Positions 1 to 11,610 of a stretch of 64,000 nt of DNA are shown piece after piece. This DNA comes from Lutraria lutraria (lineage: Eukaryota; Mollusca; Bivalvia; Venerida; Mactridae). Position 1 is the first letter of the stretch. Each line of letters starts with the position of its first letter. The notes under the pieces are model-generated. The model searched no databases. It was not told the origin of the DNA and worked only from the letters and a program-made list of their open reading frames with translations. Location: the NCBI GenBank assembly GCA_964023205.1, contig OZ026837.1, forward strand, positions 7,978,088-8,042,087, read 5' to 3'. A program made the translations under genes and the position numbers.

Positions 1-110
1 ATTACTTGTCTGTAATGGTCCCATGTCTGTACTATCTACAATTAAAGAGTAAATGAAAGATAAAAATTTGTTGTAAAGCACCCGCGCAAGTAAATTTTCT
101 CTCAAACTGC

Positions 111-291
111 CATTTCTAAAATGTTAATAACTTCCAAGGTAAACAAAGCATGGCCACGCCTTTTAGGGCCCAGATTTTCAGGGATGTCCATTGCTATCAT
201 GTGCAGTTTAAATGCTGAAGACTAAATAATTGTAGAGATATTGCAAATCAAAGATGTTCAGCAACTCTCTGAGATTTTCCTCGGACATGGT
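111..291. repeat. Subrepeat A of a representative 538-bp monomer (about 181 bp)
   Basis: First of three diverged subrepeats in the monomer at 111-648. Its core at 111 reads CATTTCTAAAATGTTAATAA, followed by an AAGCATGGCC word. A second shared motif starts 60 bp after the core, at 171, as CAGATTTTCAGGGATGTCCA. A third, weaker one (GATATTGCAAATC) is at 237. The pre-core stretch of the next subunit (AGCAACTCTCTGAGATTTTCC, split across 261-281) resembles the stretch before A itself. A carries most of the diagnostic variants of the array: the TTTAGGGCCC versus TTTGTGTCCC alleles, CGAAGC versus CAAAGC, and AGGGATG versus AGGCATG. Confidence 0.85.
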
Positions 292-459
292 CATTTCTGG
301 AATTTCAATAAAGTCCAAAGTAAGCAGAGCATAGCAAATTCAACCTTGCTACTGACTTCTGTCCATGCCAACTACTTGTAAATAAAGTTGCATTCATGTA
401 CCAACAGCGCTTAAGGAGAAAATAAAAAATTAGATTTGTCGTAAAATCTTGACGCCAGG
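292..459. repeat. Subrepeat B of a representative 538-bp monomer (about 168 bp)
   Basis: The second subrepeat starts with core CATTTCTGGAATTTCAATAA at 292 and the AGAGCATAGCAAATT word, which aligns with the A and C cores. The second motif CTGACTTCTGTCCATGCCAA begins at 352, again exactly 60 bp after the core. The third motif GATTTGTCGTAAAATC is at 433. B is the shortest subunit because the stretch between the third motif and the next core is about 17 bp shorter than in C. The B core has two main alleles, TTCTAGAATTT followed by GTCAAAAG and TTCTGGAATTT followed by GTCCAAAG. These define two monomer classes. Confidence 0.85.
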
Positions 460-648
460 ATATTCTAGAAATGTAATAACACCAAAAGTAACCATACCAT
501 ACCAAATCTGCTTTCACCACAGATTTCCATTGATGTATATTACTTGTCTGTAATGGTCCCATGTCTGTACTATCTACAATTAAAGAGTAAATGAAAGATA
601 AAAATTTGTTGTAAAGCTCCCGCGCAAGTAAATTTTCTCTCAAACTGC
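460..648. repeat. Subrepeat C of a representative 538-bp monomer (about 189 bp)
   Basis: The third subrepeat starts with core ATATTCTAGAAATGTAATAA at 460, then CCATACCATACCAAAT, aligning with the A and B cores. The second motif CAGATTTCCATTGATGTATA starts at 520, 60 bp after the core as in A and B. The third motif AATTTGTTGTAAAGC is at 604, followed by the AATTTTCTCTC stretch that matches ATTTTCCTCGG before core B. Common variants are CATACCATACC versus CATACTATACC, CTTTCACC versus CATTCACC versus CATTCAGC, and TTCTAG versus TTCTCG. Confidence 0.85.
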
Positions 649-706
649 CATTTCTAAAATGTTAATAACTTCCAAGGTAAACGAAGCATGACCACGCCTT
701 TTGTGT

Positions 707-721
707 CCCTGATTTTCAGGG
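707..721. other. Short perfect inverted repeat in subrepeat A (representative copy)
   Basis: CCCTGA at 707-712 and TCAGGG at 716-721 flank a 3-base TTT loop, giving a 6-bp perfect inverted repeat. It occurs in every monomer carrying the GTGTCCCTGA allele followed by CAGGGATG or CAGGGATA. Monomers with CAGGCATG lose the outer pair, and those with TTTTAAGGCATG lose more. Monomers with AGGGCCCAGA have an imperfect stem (CCCAGA). No function is implied. It is described because a cluster of allele differences sits on it. Confidence 0.6.
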
Positions 722-2604
722 ATATCCATTACTAGCATGTGCAGTTTCAATGCTGAAGACCAAATAATGGTAGAGAAATTGCAAATCAAAGATGTTCAGC
801 AACTCTCTGAGATTTTCCTCGGACATGGTCATTTCTAGAATTTCAATAAAGTCAAAAGTAAGCAGAGCATAGCAAATTCAGCCTTGCTACTGACTTCTGT
901 CCATGCGAACTACTTGTAAATAAAGTTGCATTCATGTACCAACAGCGCTTAAGGAGAAAATAAAAAATTAGATTTGTCGTAAAATCTTGACGCCAGGATA
1001 TTCTAGAAATGTAATAACACCAAAAGTAACCATACTATACCAAATCTGCATTCACCACAGATTTCCATTGATGTATATTACTTGTCTGTAATGGTCCCAT
1101 GTCTGTACTATCTACAATTAAAGAGTAAATGGAAGATAAAAATTTGTCGTAAAGCACCCGCACAAGTAAATTTTCTCTCAAACTGCCATTTCTAAAATGT
1201 TAATAACTTCCAAGGTAAACGAAGCATGGCCACGCCTTTTAGGGCCCAGATTTTCAGGGATGTCCATTGCTATCATGTGCAGTTTAAATGCTGAAGACTA
1301 AATAATGGTAGAGATATTGCAAATCAAAGATGTTCAGCAACTCACTGAGATTTTCCTCGGACATGGTCATTTCTAGAATTTCAATAAAGTCAAAAGTAAG
1401 CAGAGCATAGCAAATTCAACCTTGCTACTGACTTCTGTCCATGCCAACTACTTGTAAATAAAGTTGCATTCATGTACCAACAGCGCCTAAGGAGAAAATA
1501 AAAAATTAGATTTGTCGTAACATCTTGACGCCAGGATATTCTAGAAATGTAATAACACCAAAAGTAACCATACCATACCAAATCTGCTTTCACCACAGAT
1601 TTCCATTGATGTATATTACTTGTCTGTAATGGTCCCATGACTGTACTATCTACATTTAAAGAGTAAATGAAAGATAAAAATTTGTCGTAAAGCCCCTGCG
1701 CAAGTAAATTTTCTCTCAAACTGCCATTTCTAAAATGTTAATAACTTCCAAGGTAAACGAAGCATGGCCACGCCTTTTGTGTCCCTGATTTTCAGGGATG
1801 TCCATTACTAGCATGTGCAGTTTCAATGCTGAAGACCAAATAATGGTAGAGATATTGCAAATCAAAGATGTTCAGCAACTCTCTGAGATTTTCCTCGGAC
1901 ATGGTCATTTCTAGAATTTCAATAAAGTCAAAAGTAAGCAGAGCATAGCAAATTCAACCTTGCTACTGACTTCTGTCTATGCCAACTACTTGTAAATAAA
2001 GTTGCATTCATGTACCAACAGCGCTTAAGGAGAAAATAAGAAATTAGATTTGTTGTAAAATCTTGACGCCAGGATATTCTCGAAATGTAATAACACCAAA
2101 AGTAACCATACCATACCAAATCTGCATTCAGCACATATTTCCATTGATGTATATTACTTGTCTGTAATGGTCCCATGTCTATACTATCTACATTTAAAGA
2201 GTAAATGAAAGATAAAAATTTGTCGTAAAGCACCCGCGCAAGTAAATTTTCTCTCAAACTGCCATTTCTAAAATGTTAATAACTACCAAGGTAAACGAAG
2301 CATGGCCACGCCTTTTGTGTCCCTGATTTTCAGGCATGTCCATTACTAGCATGTGCAGTTTCAATGCTAAAGACTAAATAATGGTAGAGATATTGCAAAT
2401 CAAAGATGTTCAGCAACTCACTGAGATTTTCCTCGGACATGGTCATTTCTAGAATTTCAATAAAGTCAAAAGTAAGCAGAGCATAGCAAATTCAACCTTG
2501 CTACTGACTTCTGTTCATGCGAACTACTTGTAAAAAAAGTTGCATTCATGTACCAACAGCGCTTAAGGAGAAAATAAAAAATTAGATTTGTCGTAAAATC
2601 TTGA

Positions 2605-5600
2605 CGCCAGGATATTCTAGAAATGTAATAACACCAAAAGTAACCATACCATACCAAATCTGCTTTCACCACAGATTTCCATTGATGTATATTACTTGTC
2701 TGTAATGGTCCCATGTCTGTACTATCTACAATTAAAGAGTAAATGAAATATAAAAATTTGTTGTAAAGCACCCGCGCAAGTAAATTTTCTCTCAAACTGC
2801 CATTTCTAAAATGTTAATAACTTCCAAGGTAAACGAAGCATGGCCACGCCTTTTGTGTCCCTGATTTTCAGGGATGTCCATTGCTATCATGTGCAGTTTA
2901 AATGCTGAAGACTAAATAATGGTAGAGATATTGCAAATCAAAGATGTTCAGCAACTCACTGAGATTTTCCTCGGACATGGTCATTTCTAGAATTTCAATA
3001 AAGTCAAAAGTAAGCAGAGCATAGCAAATTCAACCTTGCTACTGACTTCTGTCCATGCCAACTACTTGTAAATAAAGTTGCATTCATGTACCAACAGCGC
3101 TTAAGGAGAAAATAAAAAATTAGATTTGTCGTAAAATCTTGACGCCAGGATATTCTAGAAATGTAAAAACACCAAAAGTAACCATACTATACCAAATCTG
3201 CATTCACCACAGATTTCCATTGATGTATATTACTTGTCTGTAATGGTCCCATGTCTGTACTATCTACAATTAAAGAGTAAATGAAAGATAAAAATTTGTC
3301 GTAAAGCACCCGCACAAGTAAATTTTCTCTCAAACTGCCATTTCTAAAATGTTAATAACTTCCAAGGTAAACGAAGCATGGCCACGCCTTTTGTGTCCCT
3401 GATTTTCAGGGATGTCCATTACTAGCATGTGCAGTTTCAATGCTGAAGACCAAATAATGGTAGAGATATTGCAAATCAAAGATGTTCAGCAACTCTCTGA
3501 GATTTTCCTCGGACATGGTCATTTCTAGAATTTCAATAAAGTCAAAAGTAAGCAGAGCATAGCAAATTCAACCTTGCTACTGACTTCTGTCTATGCCAAC
3601 TACTTGTAAATAAAGTTGCATTCATGTACCAACAGCGCTTAAGGAGAAAATAAGAAATTAGATTTGTTGTAAAATCTTGACGCCAGGATATTCTCGAAAT
3701 GTAATAACACCAAAAGTAACCATACCATACCAAATCTGCATTCAGCACAGATTTCCATTGATGTATATTACTTGTCTGTAATGGTCCCATGTCTATACTA
3801 TCTACAATTAAAGAGTAAATGAAAGATAAAAATTTGTCGTAAAGCACCCGCGCAAGTAAATTTTCTCTCAAACTGCCATTTCTAAAATGTTAATAACTAC
3901 CAAGGTAAACGAAGCATGGCCACGCCTTTTGTGTCCCTGATTTTCAGGCATGTCCATTACTAGCATGTGCAGTTTCAATGCTAAAGACTAAATAATGGTA
4001 GAGATATTGCAAATCAAAGATGTTCAGCAACTCACTGAGATTTTCCTCGGACATGGTCATTTCTAGAATTTCAATAAAGTCAAAAGTAAGCAGAGCATAG
4101 CAAATTCAACCTTGCTACTGACTTCTGTTCATGCGAACTACTTGTAAAAAAGTTGCATTCATGTACCAACAGCGCTTAAGGAGAAAATAAAAAATTAGAT
4201 TTGTCGTAAAATCTTGACGCCAGGATATTCTAGAAATGTAATAACACCAAAAGTAACCATACCATACCAAATCTGCTTTCAGCACAGATTTCCATTGATG
4301 TATATTACTTGTCTGTAATGGTCCCATGTCTGTACTATCTACAATTAAAGAGTAAATGAAATATAAAAATTTCTTGTAAAGCACCCGCGCAAGTAAATTT
4401 TCTCTCAAACTGCCATTTCTAAAATGTTAATAACTTCCAAGGTAAACGAAGCATGGCCACGCCTTTTGTGTCCCTGATTTTCAGGGATGTCCATTGCTAT
4501 CATGTGCAGTTTAAATGCTGAAGACTAAATAATGGTAGAGATATTGCAAATCAAAGATGTTCAGTAACTCACTGAGATTTTCCTCGGACATGGTCATTTC
4601 TAGAATTTCAATAAAGTCAAAAGTAAGCAGAGCATAGCAAATTCAACCTTGCTACTGACTTCTGTCCATGCCAACTACTTGTAAATAAAGTTGCATTCAT
4701 GTACCAACAGCGCTTAAGGAGAAAATAAAAAATTAGATTTGTCGTAAAATCTTGACGCCAGGATATTCTAGAAATGAAAAAACACCAAAAGTAACCATAC
4801 TATTCAAAATCTGCATTCACCACAGATTTCCATTGATGTATATTACTTGTCTGTAATGGTCCCATGTCTGTACTATCTACAATTAAAGAGTAAATGAAAG
4901 ATAAAAATTTGTCGAAAAGCACCCGCACAAGTAAATTTTCTCTCAAACTGCCATTTCTAAAATGCTAATAACTTCCAAGGTAAACGAAGCATGGCCACGC
5001 CTTTTAGGGCCCAGATTTTCAGGGATGTCCATTGCTATCATGTGCAGTTTAAATGCTGAAGACTAAATAATGGTAGAGATATTGCAAATCAAAGATGTTC
5101 AGCAACTCACTGAGATTTTCCTCGGACATGGTCATTTCTAGAATTTCAATAAAGTCAAAAGTAAGCAGAGCATAGCAAATTCAACCTTGCTACTGACTTC
5201 TGTCCATGCGAACTACTTGTAAATAAAGTTGCATTCATGTACCAACAGCGCTTAAGGAGAAAATAAAAAATTAGATTTGTCGTAAAATCTTGACGCCAGG
5301 ATATTCTAGAAATGTAATAACACCAAAAGTAACCATACTATACCAAATCTGCATTCACCACAGATTTCCATTGATGTATATTACTTGTCTGTAATGGTCC
5401 CATGTCTGTACTATCTACAATTAAAGAGTAAATGAAAGATAAAAATTTGTCGTAAAGCACCCGCACAAGTAAATTTTCTCTCAAACTGCCATTTCTAAAA
5501 TGTTAATAACTTCCAAGGTAAACAAAGCATGGCCACGCCTTTTGTGTCCCTGATTTTCAGGCATGTCCATTACTATCATGTGCAGTTTAAATGCTGAAGA

Positions 5601-8220
5601 CTAAATAATGGTAGAGATATTGCAAATCAAAGATGTTCAGCAACTCTCTGAGATTTTCCTCGGACATGGTCATTTCTGGAATTTCAATAAAGTCCAAAGT
5701 AACCAGAGCATAGCAAATTCAACCTTGCTACTGACTTCTGTCCATGCCAACTACTTGTAAATAAAGTTGCATTCATGTACCAACAGCGCTTAAGGAGAAA
5801 ATAAAAAATTAGATTTGTCGTAAAATCTTGACGCCAGGATATTCTAGAAATGTAATAACACCAAAAGTAACCATACCATACCAAATCTGCTTTCACCACA
5901 GATTTCCATTGATGTATATTACTTGTCTGTAATGGTCCCATGTCTGTACTATCTACAATTAAAGAGTAAATGAAAGATAAAAATTTGTTGTAAAGCACCC
6001 GCACAAGTAAATTTTCTCTCAAACTGCCATTTCTAAAATGTTAATAACTTCCAAGGTAAACGAAGCATGGCCACGCCTTTTGTGTCCCTGATTTTCAGGC
6101 ATGTCCATTACTAGCATGTGCAGTTTCAATGCTAAAGACTAAATAATGGTAGAGATATTGCAAATCAAAGATGTTCAGCAACTCACTGAGATTTTCCTCG
6201 GACATGGTCATTTCTAGAATTTCAATAAAGTCAAAAGTAAGCAGAGCATAGCAAATTCAACCTTGTTACTGACTTCTGTCCATGCCAACTACTTGTAAAT
6301 AAAGTTGCATTCATGTACCAACAGCGCTTAAGGAGAAAATAAAAAATTAGATTTGTCGTAAAATCTTGACGCCAGGATATTCTAGAAATATAATAACACC
6401 AAAAGTAACCATACTATACCAAATCTGCATTCACCACAGATTTCCATTGATGTATATTACTTGTCTGTAATGGTCCCATGCCTGTACTATCTACAATTAA
6501 AGAGTAAATGAAAGATAAAAATTTGTCGTAAAGCACCCGCACAAGTAAATTTTCTCTCAAACTGCCATTTCTAAAATGTTAATAACTTCCAAGGTAAACA
6601 AAGCATGGCCACGCCTTTTAGGGCCCAGATTTTCAGGGATGTCCATTGCTATCATGTGCAGTTTAAATGCTGAAGACTAAATAATTGTAGAGATATTGCA
6701 AATCAAAGATGTTCAGCAACTCTCTGAGATTTTCCTCGGACATGGTCATTTCTGGAATTTCAATAAAGTCCAAAGTAAGCAGAGCATAGCAAATTCAACC
6801 TTGCTACTGACTTCTGTCCATGCCAACTACTTGTAAATAAAGTTGCATTCATGTACCAACAGCGCTTAAGGAGAAAATAAAAAATTAGATTTGTCGTAAA
6901 ATCTTGACGCCAGGATATTCTAGAAATGTAATAACACCAAAAGTAACCATACTATACCAAATCTGCATTCACCACAGATTTCCATTGATGTATATTACTT
7001 GTCTGTAATGGTCCCATGTCTGTACTATCTACAATTAAAGAGTAAATGAAATATAAAAATTTGTTGTAAAGCACCCGCGCAAGTAAATTTTCTCTCAAAC
7101 TGCCATTTCTAAAATGTTAATAACTTCCAAGGTAAACGAAGCATGGCCACGCCTTTTGTGTCCCTGATTTTCAGGCATGTCCATTACTAGCATGTGCAGT
7201 TTCAATGCTAAAGACTAAATAATAGTAGAGATATTGCAAATCAAAGATGTTCAGCAACTCTCTGAGATTTTCCTCGGACATGGTCATTTCTAGAATTTCA
7301 ATAAAGTCAAAAGTAAGCAGAGCATAGCAAATTCAACCTTGCTACTGACTTCTGTCCATGCGAATTACTTGTAAATAATGTTGCATTCATGTACCAACAG
7401 CGCTTAAGGAGAAAATAAAAAAATAGATTTGTCGTAAAATCTTGACGCCAGGATATTCTAGAAAAGTAATAACACCAAAAGTAACCATACTATACCAAAT
7501 CTGCATTCACCACAGATTTCCATTGATGTATATTACTTGTCTGTAATGGTCCCATGTCTGTACTATCTACAATTAAAGAGTAAATGAAAGATAAAAATTT
7601 GTCGTAAAGCCCCAGCGCAAGTAAATTTTCTCTCAAACTGCCATTTCTAAAATGTTAATAACTTCCAAGGTAAACGAAGCATGGCCACGCCTTTTAGGGC
7701 CCAGATTTTCAGGGATGTCCATTGCTATCATGTGCAGTTTAAATGCTGAAGACTAAATAATAGTAGAGATATTGCAAATCAAAGATGTTCAGCAACTCAC
7801 TGAGATTTTCCTCGGACATGGTCATTTCTAGAATTTCAATAAAGTCAAAAGTAAGCAGAGCATAGCAAATTCAACCTTGCTACTGACTTCTGTCCATGCG
7901 AACTACTTGTAAATAAAGTTGCATTCATGTACCAACAGCGCTTAAGGAGAAAATAAAAAATTAGATTTGTCGTAAAATCTTGACGCCAGGATATTCTAGA
8001 AATGTAATAACACCAAAAGTAACCATACTATACCAAATCTGCATTCACCACAGATTTCCATTGATGTATATTACTTGTCTGTAATGGTCCCATGTCTGTA
8101 CTATCTACAATTAAAGAGTAAATGGAAGATAAAAATTTGTCGTAAAGCACCCGCACAAGTAAATTTTCTCTCAAACTGCCATTTCTAAAATGTTAATAAC
8201 TTCCAAGGTAAACGAAGCAT
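2605..8220. repeat. Segmental copy 1 of the 17-monomer (9,145-bp offset) repeat
   Basis: Monomers anchored at 3004, 3542, 4080, 4617, 5155, 5693, 6231, 6769, 7307 and 7845 match, in order, those 9,145 bp further on. Rare shared variants prove the pairing. Examples are GAAATGAAAAAACACC with ACTATTCAAAATC near 4,775-4,807, and CATGCGAATTAC with GTAAATAATGTTG near 7,358-7,383. The few differences I saw include CCCCAGCGC near 7,611 against CCCCCGCGC in the other copy, TTCAGGCATG against TTAAGGCATG, and CATGCCTGT against CATGTCTGT. The right limit is where this copy has GTGTCCC near 8,231 while the other has AGGGCCC. Confidence 0.8.
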
Positions 8221-9709
8221 GGCCACGCCTTTTGTGTCCCTGATTTTCAGGCATGTCCATTACTAGCATGTGCAGTTTCAATGCTAAAGACTAAATAATG
8301 GTAGAGATATTGCAAATCAAAGATGTTCAGCAACTCACTGAGATTTTCCTCGGACATGGTCATTTCTAGAATTTCAATAAAGTCAAAAGTAAGCAGAGCA
8401 TAGCAAATTCAACCTTGTTACTGACTTCTGTCCATGCCAACTACTTGTAAATAAAGTTGCATTCATGTACCAACAGCGCTTAAGGAGAAAATAAAAAATT
8501 AGATTTGTCGTAAAATCTTGACGCCAGGATATTCTAGAAATATAATAACACCAAAAGTAACCATACCATACCAAATCTGCTTTCACCACAGATTTCCATT
8601 GATGTATATTACTTGTCTGTAATGGTCCCATGTCTGTACTATCTACAATTAAAGAGTAAATGAAAGATAAAAATTTGTTGTAAAGCACCCGCGCAAGTAA
8701 ATTTTCTCTCAAACTGCCATTTCTAAAATGTTAATAACTTCCAAGGTAAACAAAGCATGGCCACGCCTTTTAGGGCCCAGATTTTCAGGGATGTCCATTG
8801 CTATCATGTGCAGTTTAAATGCTGAAGACTAAATAATTGTAGAGATATTGCAAATCAAAGATGTTCAGCAACTCTCTGAGATTTTCCTCGGACATGGTCA
8901 TTTCTGGAATTTCAATAAAGTCCAAAGTAAGCAGAGCATAGCAAATTCAACCTTGCTACTGACTTCTGTCCATGCCAACTACTTGTAAATAAAGTTGCAT
9001 TCATGTACCAACAGCGCTTAAGGAGAAAATAAAAAATTAGATTTGTCGTAAAATCTTGACGCCAGGATATTCTAGAAATGTAATAACACCAAAAGTAACC
9101 ATACCATACCAAATCTGCTTTCACCACAGATTTCCATTGATGTATATTACTTGTCTGTAATGGTCCCATGTCTGTACTATCTACAATTAAAGAGTAAATG
9201 AAAGATAAAAATTTGTTGTAAAACTCACGCGCAAGTAAATTTTCTCTCAAACTGCCATTTCTAAAATGTTAATAACTTCCAAGGTAAACGAAGCATGACC
9301 ACGCCTTTTGTGTCCCTGATTTTCAGGGATATCCATTACTAGCATGTGCAGTTTCAATGCTGAAGACCAAATAATGGTAGAGAAATTGCAAATCAAAGAT
9401 GTTCAGCAACTCTCTGAGATTTTCCTCGGACATGGTCATTTCTAGAATTTCAATAAAGTCAAAAGTAAGCAGAGCATAGCAAATTCAACCTTGCTACTGA
9501 CTTCTGTCCATGCCAACTACTTGTAAATAAAGTTGCATTCATGTACCAACAGCGCCTAAGGAGAAAATAAAAAATTAGATTTGTCGTAACATCTTGACGC
9601 CAGGATATTCTAGAAATGTAATAACACCAAAAGTAACCATACCATACCAAATCTGCTTTCACCACAGATTTCCATTGATGTATATTACTTGTCTGTAATG
9701 GTCCCATGT
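8096..9709. repeat. Three-monomer tandem duplication, unit 1 (1,614 bp)
   Basis: This unit contains the tail of monomer 15, monomers 16 and 17 and the head of monomer 18 (anchors 8383, 8921, 9459). The next 1,614 bp repeat it in the same order. A variant found nowhere else, GTAAAACTCACGCGC (near 9,218), is present in both units, as is CTTGTTACTG next to AGAAATATAATAAC. The unit boundary lies in monomer 18 between the CTTTCACC site (about 9,659) and the CATGTCTGT site (9,709). Confidence 0.8.
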
Positions 9710-11323
9710 CTGTACTATCTACAATTAAAGAGTAAATGGAAGATAAAAATTTGTCGTAAAGCACCCGCACAAGTAAATTTTCTCTCAAACTGCCATTTCT
9801 AAAATGTTAATAACTTCCAAGGTAAACGAAGCATGGCCACGCCTTTTGTGTCCCTGATTTTCAGGCATGTCCATTACTAGCATGTGCAGTTTCAATGCTA
9901 AAGACTAAATAATGGTAGAGATATTGCAAATCAAAGATGTTCAGCAACTCACTGAGATTTTCCTCGGACATGGTCATTTCTAGAATTTCAATAAAGTCAA
10001 AAGTAAGCAGAGCATAGCAAATTCAACCTTGTTACTGACTTCTGTCCATGCCAACTACTTGTAAATAAAGTTGCATTCATGTACCAACAGCGCTTAAGGA
10101 GAAAATAAAAAATTAGATTTGTCGTAAAATCTTGACGCCAGGATATTCTAGAAATATAATAACACCAAAAGTAACCATACCATACCAAATCTGCTTTCAC
10201 CACAGATTTCCATTGATGTATATTACTTGTCTGTAATGGTCCCATGTCTGTACTATCTACAATTAAAGAGTAAATGAAAGATAAAAATTTGTTGTAAAGC
10301 ACCCGCGCAAGTAAATTTTCTCTCAAACTGCCATTTCTAAAATGTTAATAACTTCCAAGGTAAACAAAGCATGGCCACGCCTTTTAGGGCCCAGATTTTC
10401 AGGGATGTCCATTGCTATCATGTGCAGTTTAAATGCTGAAGACTAAATAATTGTAGAGATATTGCAAATCAAAGATGTTCAGCAACTCTCTGAGATTTTC
10501 CTCGGACATGGTCATTTCTGGAATTTCAATAAAGTCCAAAGTAAGCAGAGCATAGCAAATTCAACCTTGCTACTGACTTCTGTCCATGCCAACTACTTGT
10601 AAATAAAGTTGCATTCATGTACCAACAGCGCTTAAGGAGAAAATAAAAAATTAGATTTGTCGTAAAATCTTGACGCCAGGATATTCTAGAAATGTAATAA
10701 CACCAAAAGTAACCATACCATACCAAATCTGCTTTCACCACAGATTTCCATTGATGTATATTACTTGTCTGTAATGGTCCCATGTCTGTACTATCTACAA
10801 TTAAAGAGTAAATGAAAGATAAAAATTTGTTGTAAAACTCACGCGCAAGTAAATTTTCTCTCAAACTGCCATTTCTAAAATGTTAATAACTTCCAAGGTA
10901 AACGAAGCATGACCACGCCTTTTGTGTCCCTGATTTTCAGGGATATCCATTACTAGCATGTGCAGTTTCAATGCTGAAGACCAAATAATGGTAGAGAAAT
11001 TGCAAATCAAAGATGTTCAGCAACTCTCTGAGATTTTCCTCGGACATGGTCATTTCTAGAATTTCAATAAAGTCAAAAGTAAGCAGAGCATAGCAAATTC
11101 AACCTTGCTACTGACTTCTGTCCATGCCAACTACTTGTAAATAAAGTTGCATTCATGTACCAACAGCGCCTAAGGAGAAAATAAAAAATTAGATTTGTCG
11201 TAACATCTTGACGCCAGGATATTCTAGAAATGTAATAACACCAAAAGTAACCATACCATACCAAATCTGCTTTCACCACAGATTTCCATTGATGTATATT
11301 ACTTGTCTGTAATGGTCCCATGA
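9710..11323. repeat. Three-monomer tandem duplication, unit 2 (1,614 bp)
   Basis: Second copy of the unit, containing the tail of monomer 18, monomers 19 and 20 and the head of monomer 21 (anchors 9997, 10535, 11073). By eye it looks identical to unit 1, including the private GTAAAACTCACGCGC near 10,832, so the duplication looks recent. Monomer 21 then continues with CATGACTGT and CCCCTGCGC, as in monomer 3 of the left end. Confidence 0.8.
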
Positions 11324-11610
11324 CTGTACTATCTACAATTAAAGAGTAAATGAAAGATAAAAATTTGTCGTAAAGCCCCTGCGCAAGTAAATTTTCTCTC
11401 AAACTGCCATTTCTAAAATGTTAATAACTTCCAAGGTAAACGAAGCATGGCCACGCCTTTTGTGTCCCTGATTTTCAGGGATGTCCATTACTAGCATGTG
11501 CAGTTTCAATGCTGAAGACCAAATAATGGTAGAGATATTGCAAATCAAAGATGTTCAGCAACTCTCTGAGATTTTCCTCGGACATGGTCATTTCTAGAAT
11601 TTCAATAAAG

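Larger units (their letters stand above)
1..2604. repeat. Left-end block, monomers 1-5 (recurs about 29 kb downstream)
   Basis: This holds the left part of the array from the cut edge through monomers anchored at 314, 852, 1390, 1928 and 2466. Monomer 1 has the GTCCAAAG class of subrepeat B and a tail with CATGACCACGCC and AGGGATATCC. Monomer 3 (1390) has rare markers AGCGCCTAAGG, GTAACATC and CATGACTGT. Monomer 4 (1928) is of the P type: CTATGCC, AATAAGAAATTA, TTCTCG, CATTCAGCAC, CATGTCTATAC and TACCAAG. Monomer 5 (2466) carries GTAAAAAAAGTTG. The same order, lacking only monomer 3, is found at 29.9-31.9 kb. Confidence 0.8.

Noticed and set aside
301..430. AATAAA words on the plus strand (TCAATAAAGTC, GTAAATAAAGTTG, GAAAATAAAAAAT) as polyadenylation signals
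   Set aside because: They are expected in AT-rich sequence, occur in every monomer, and have no associated gene or supporting downstream element.
305..643. Repeated minus-strand open frame of 97-112 codons in 66 monomers
   Set aside because: It starts at TTG rather than ATG, spans two diverged subrepeats, and is stopped by TAG in most other monomers. It is cut short by one-base deletions in the Q class and varies freely at amino-acid-changing positions. The 538-bp period is not a multiple of three, so no frame continues between monomers. I recognise no domain. It is best explained as a chance frame multiplied by the array.
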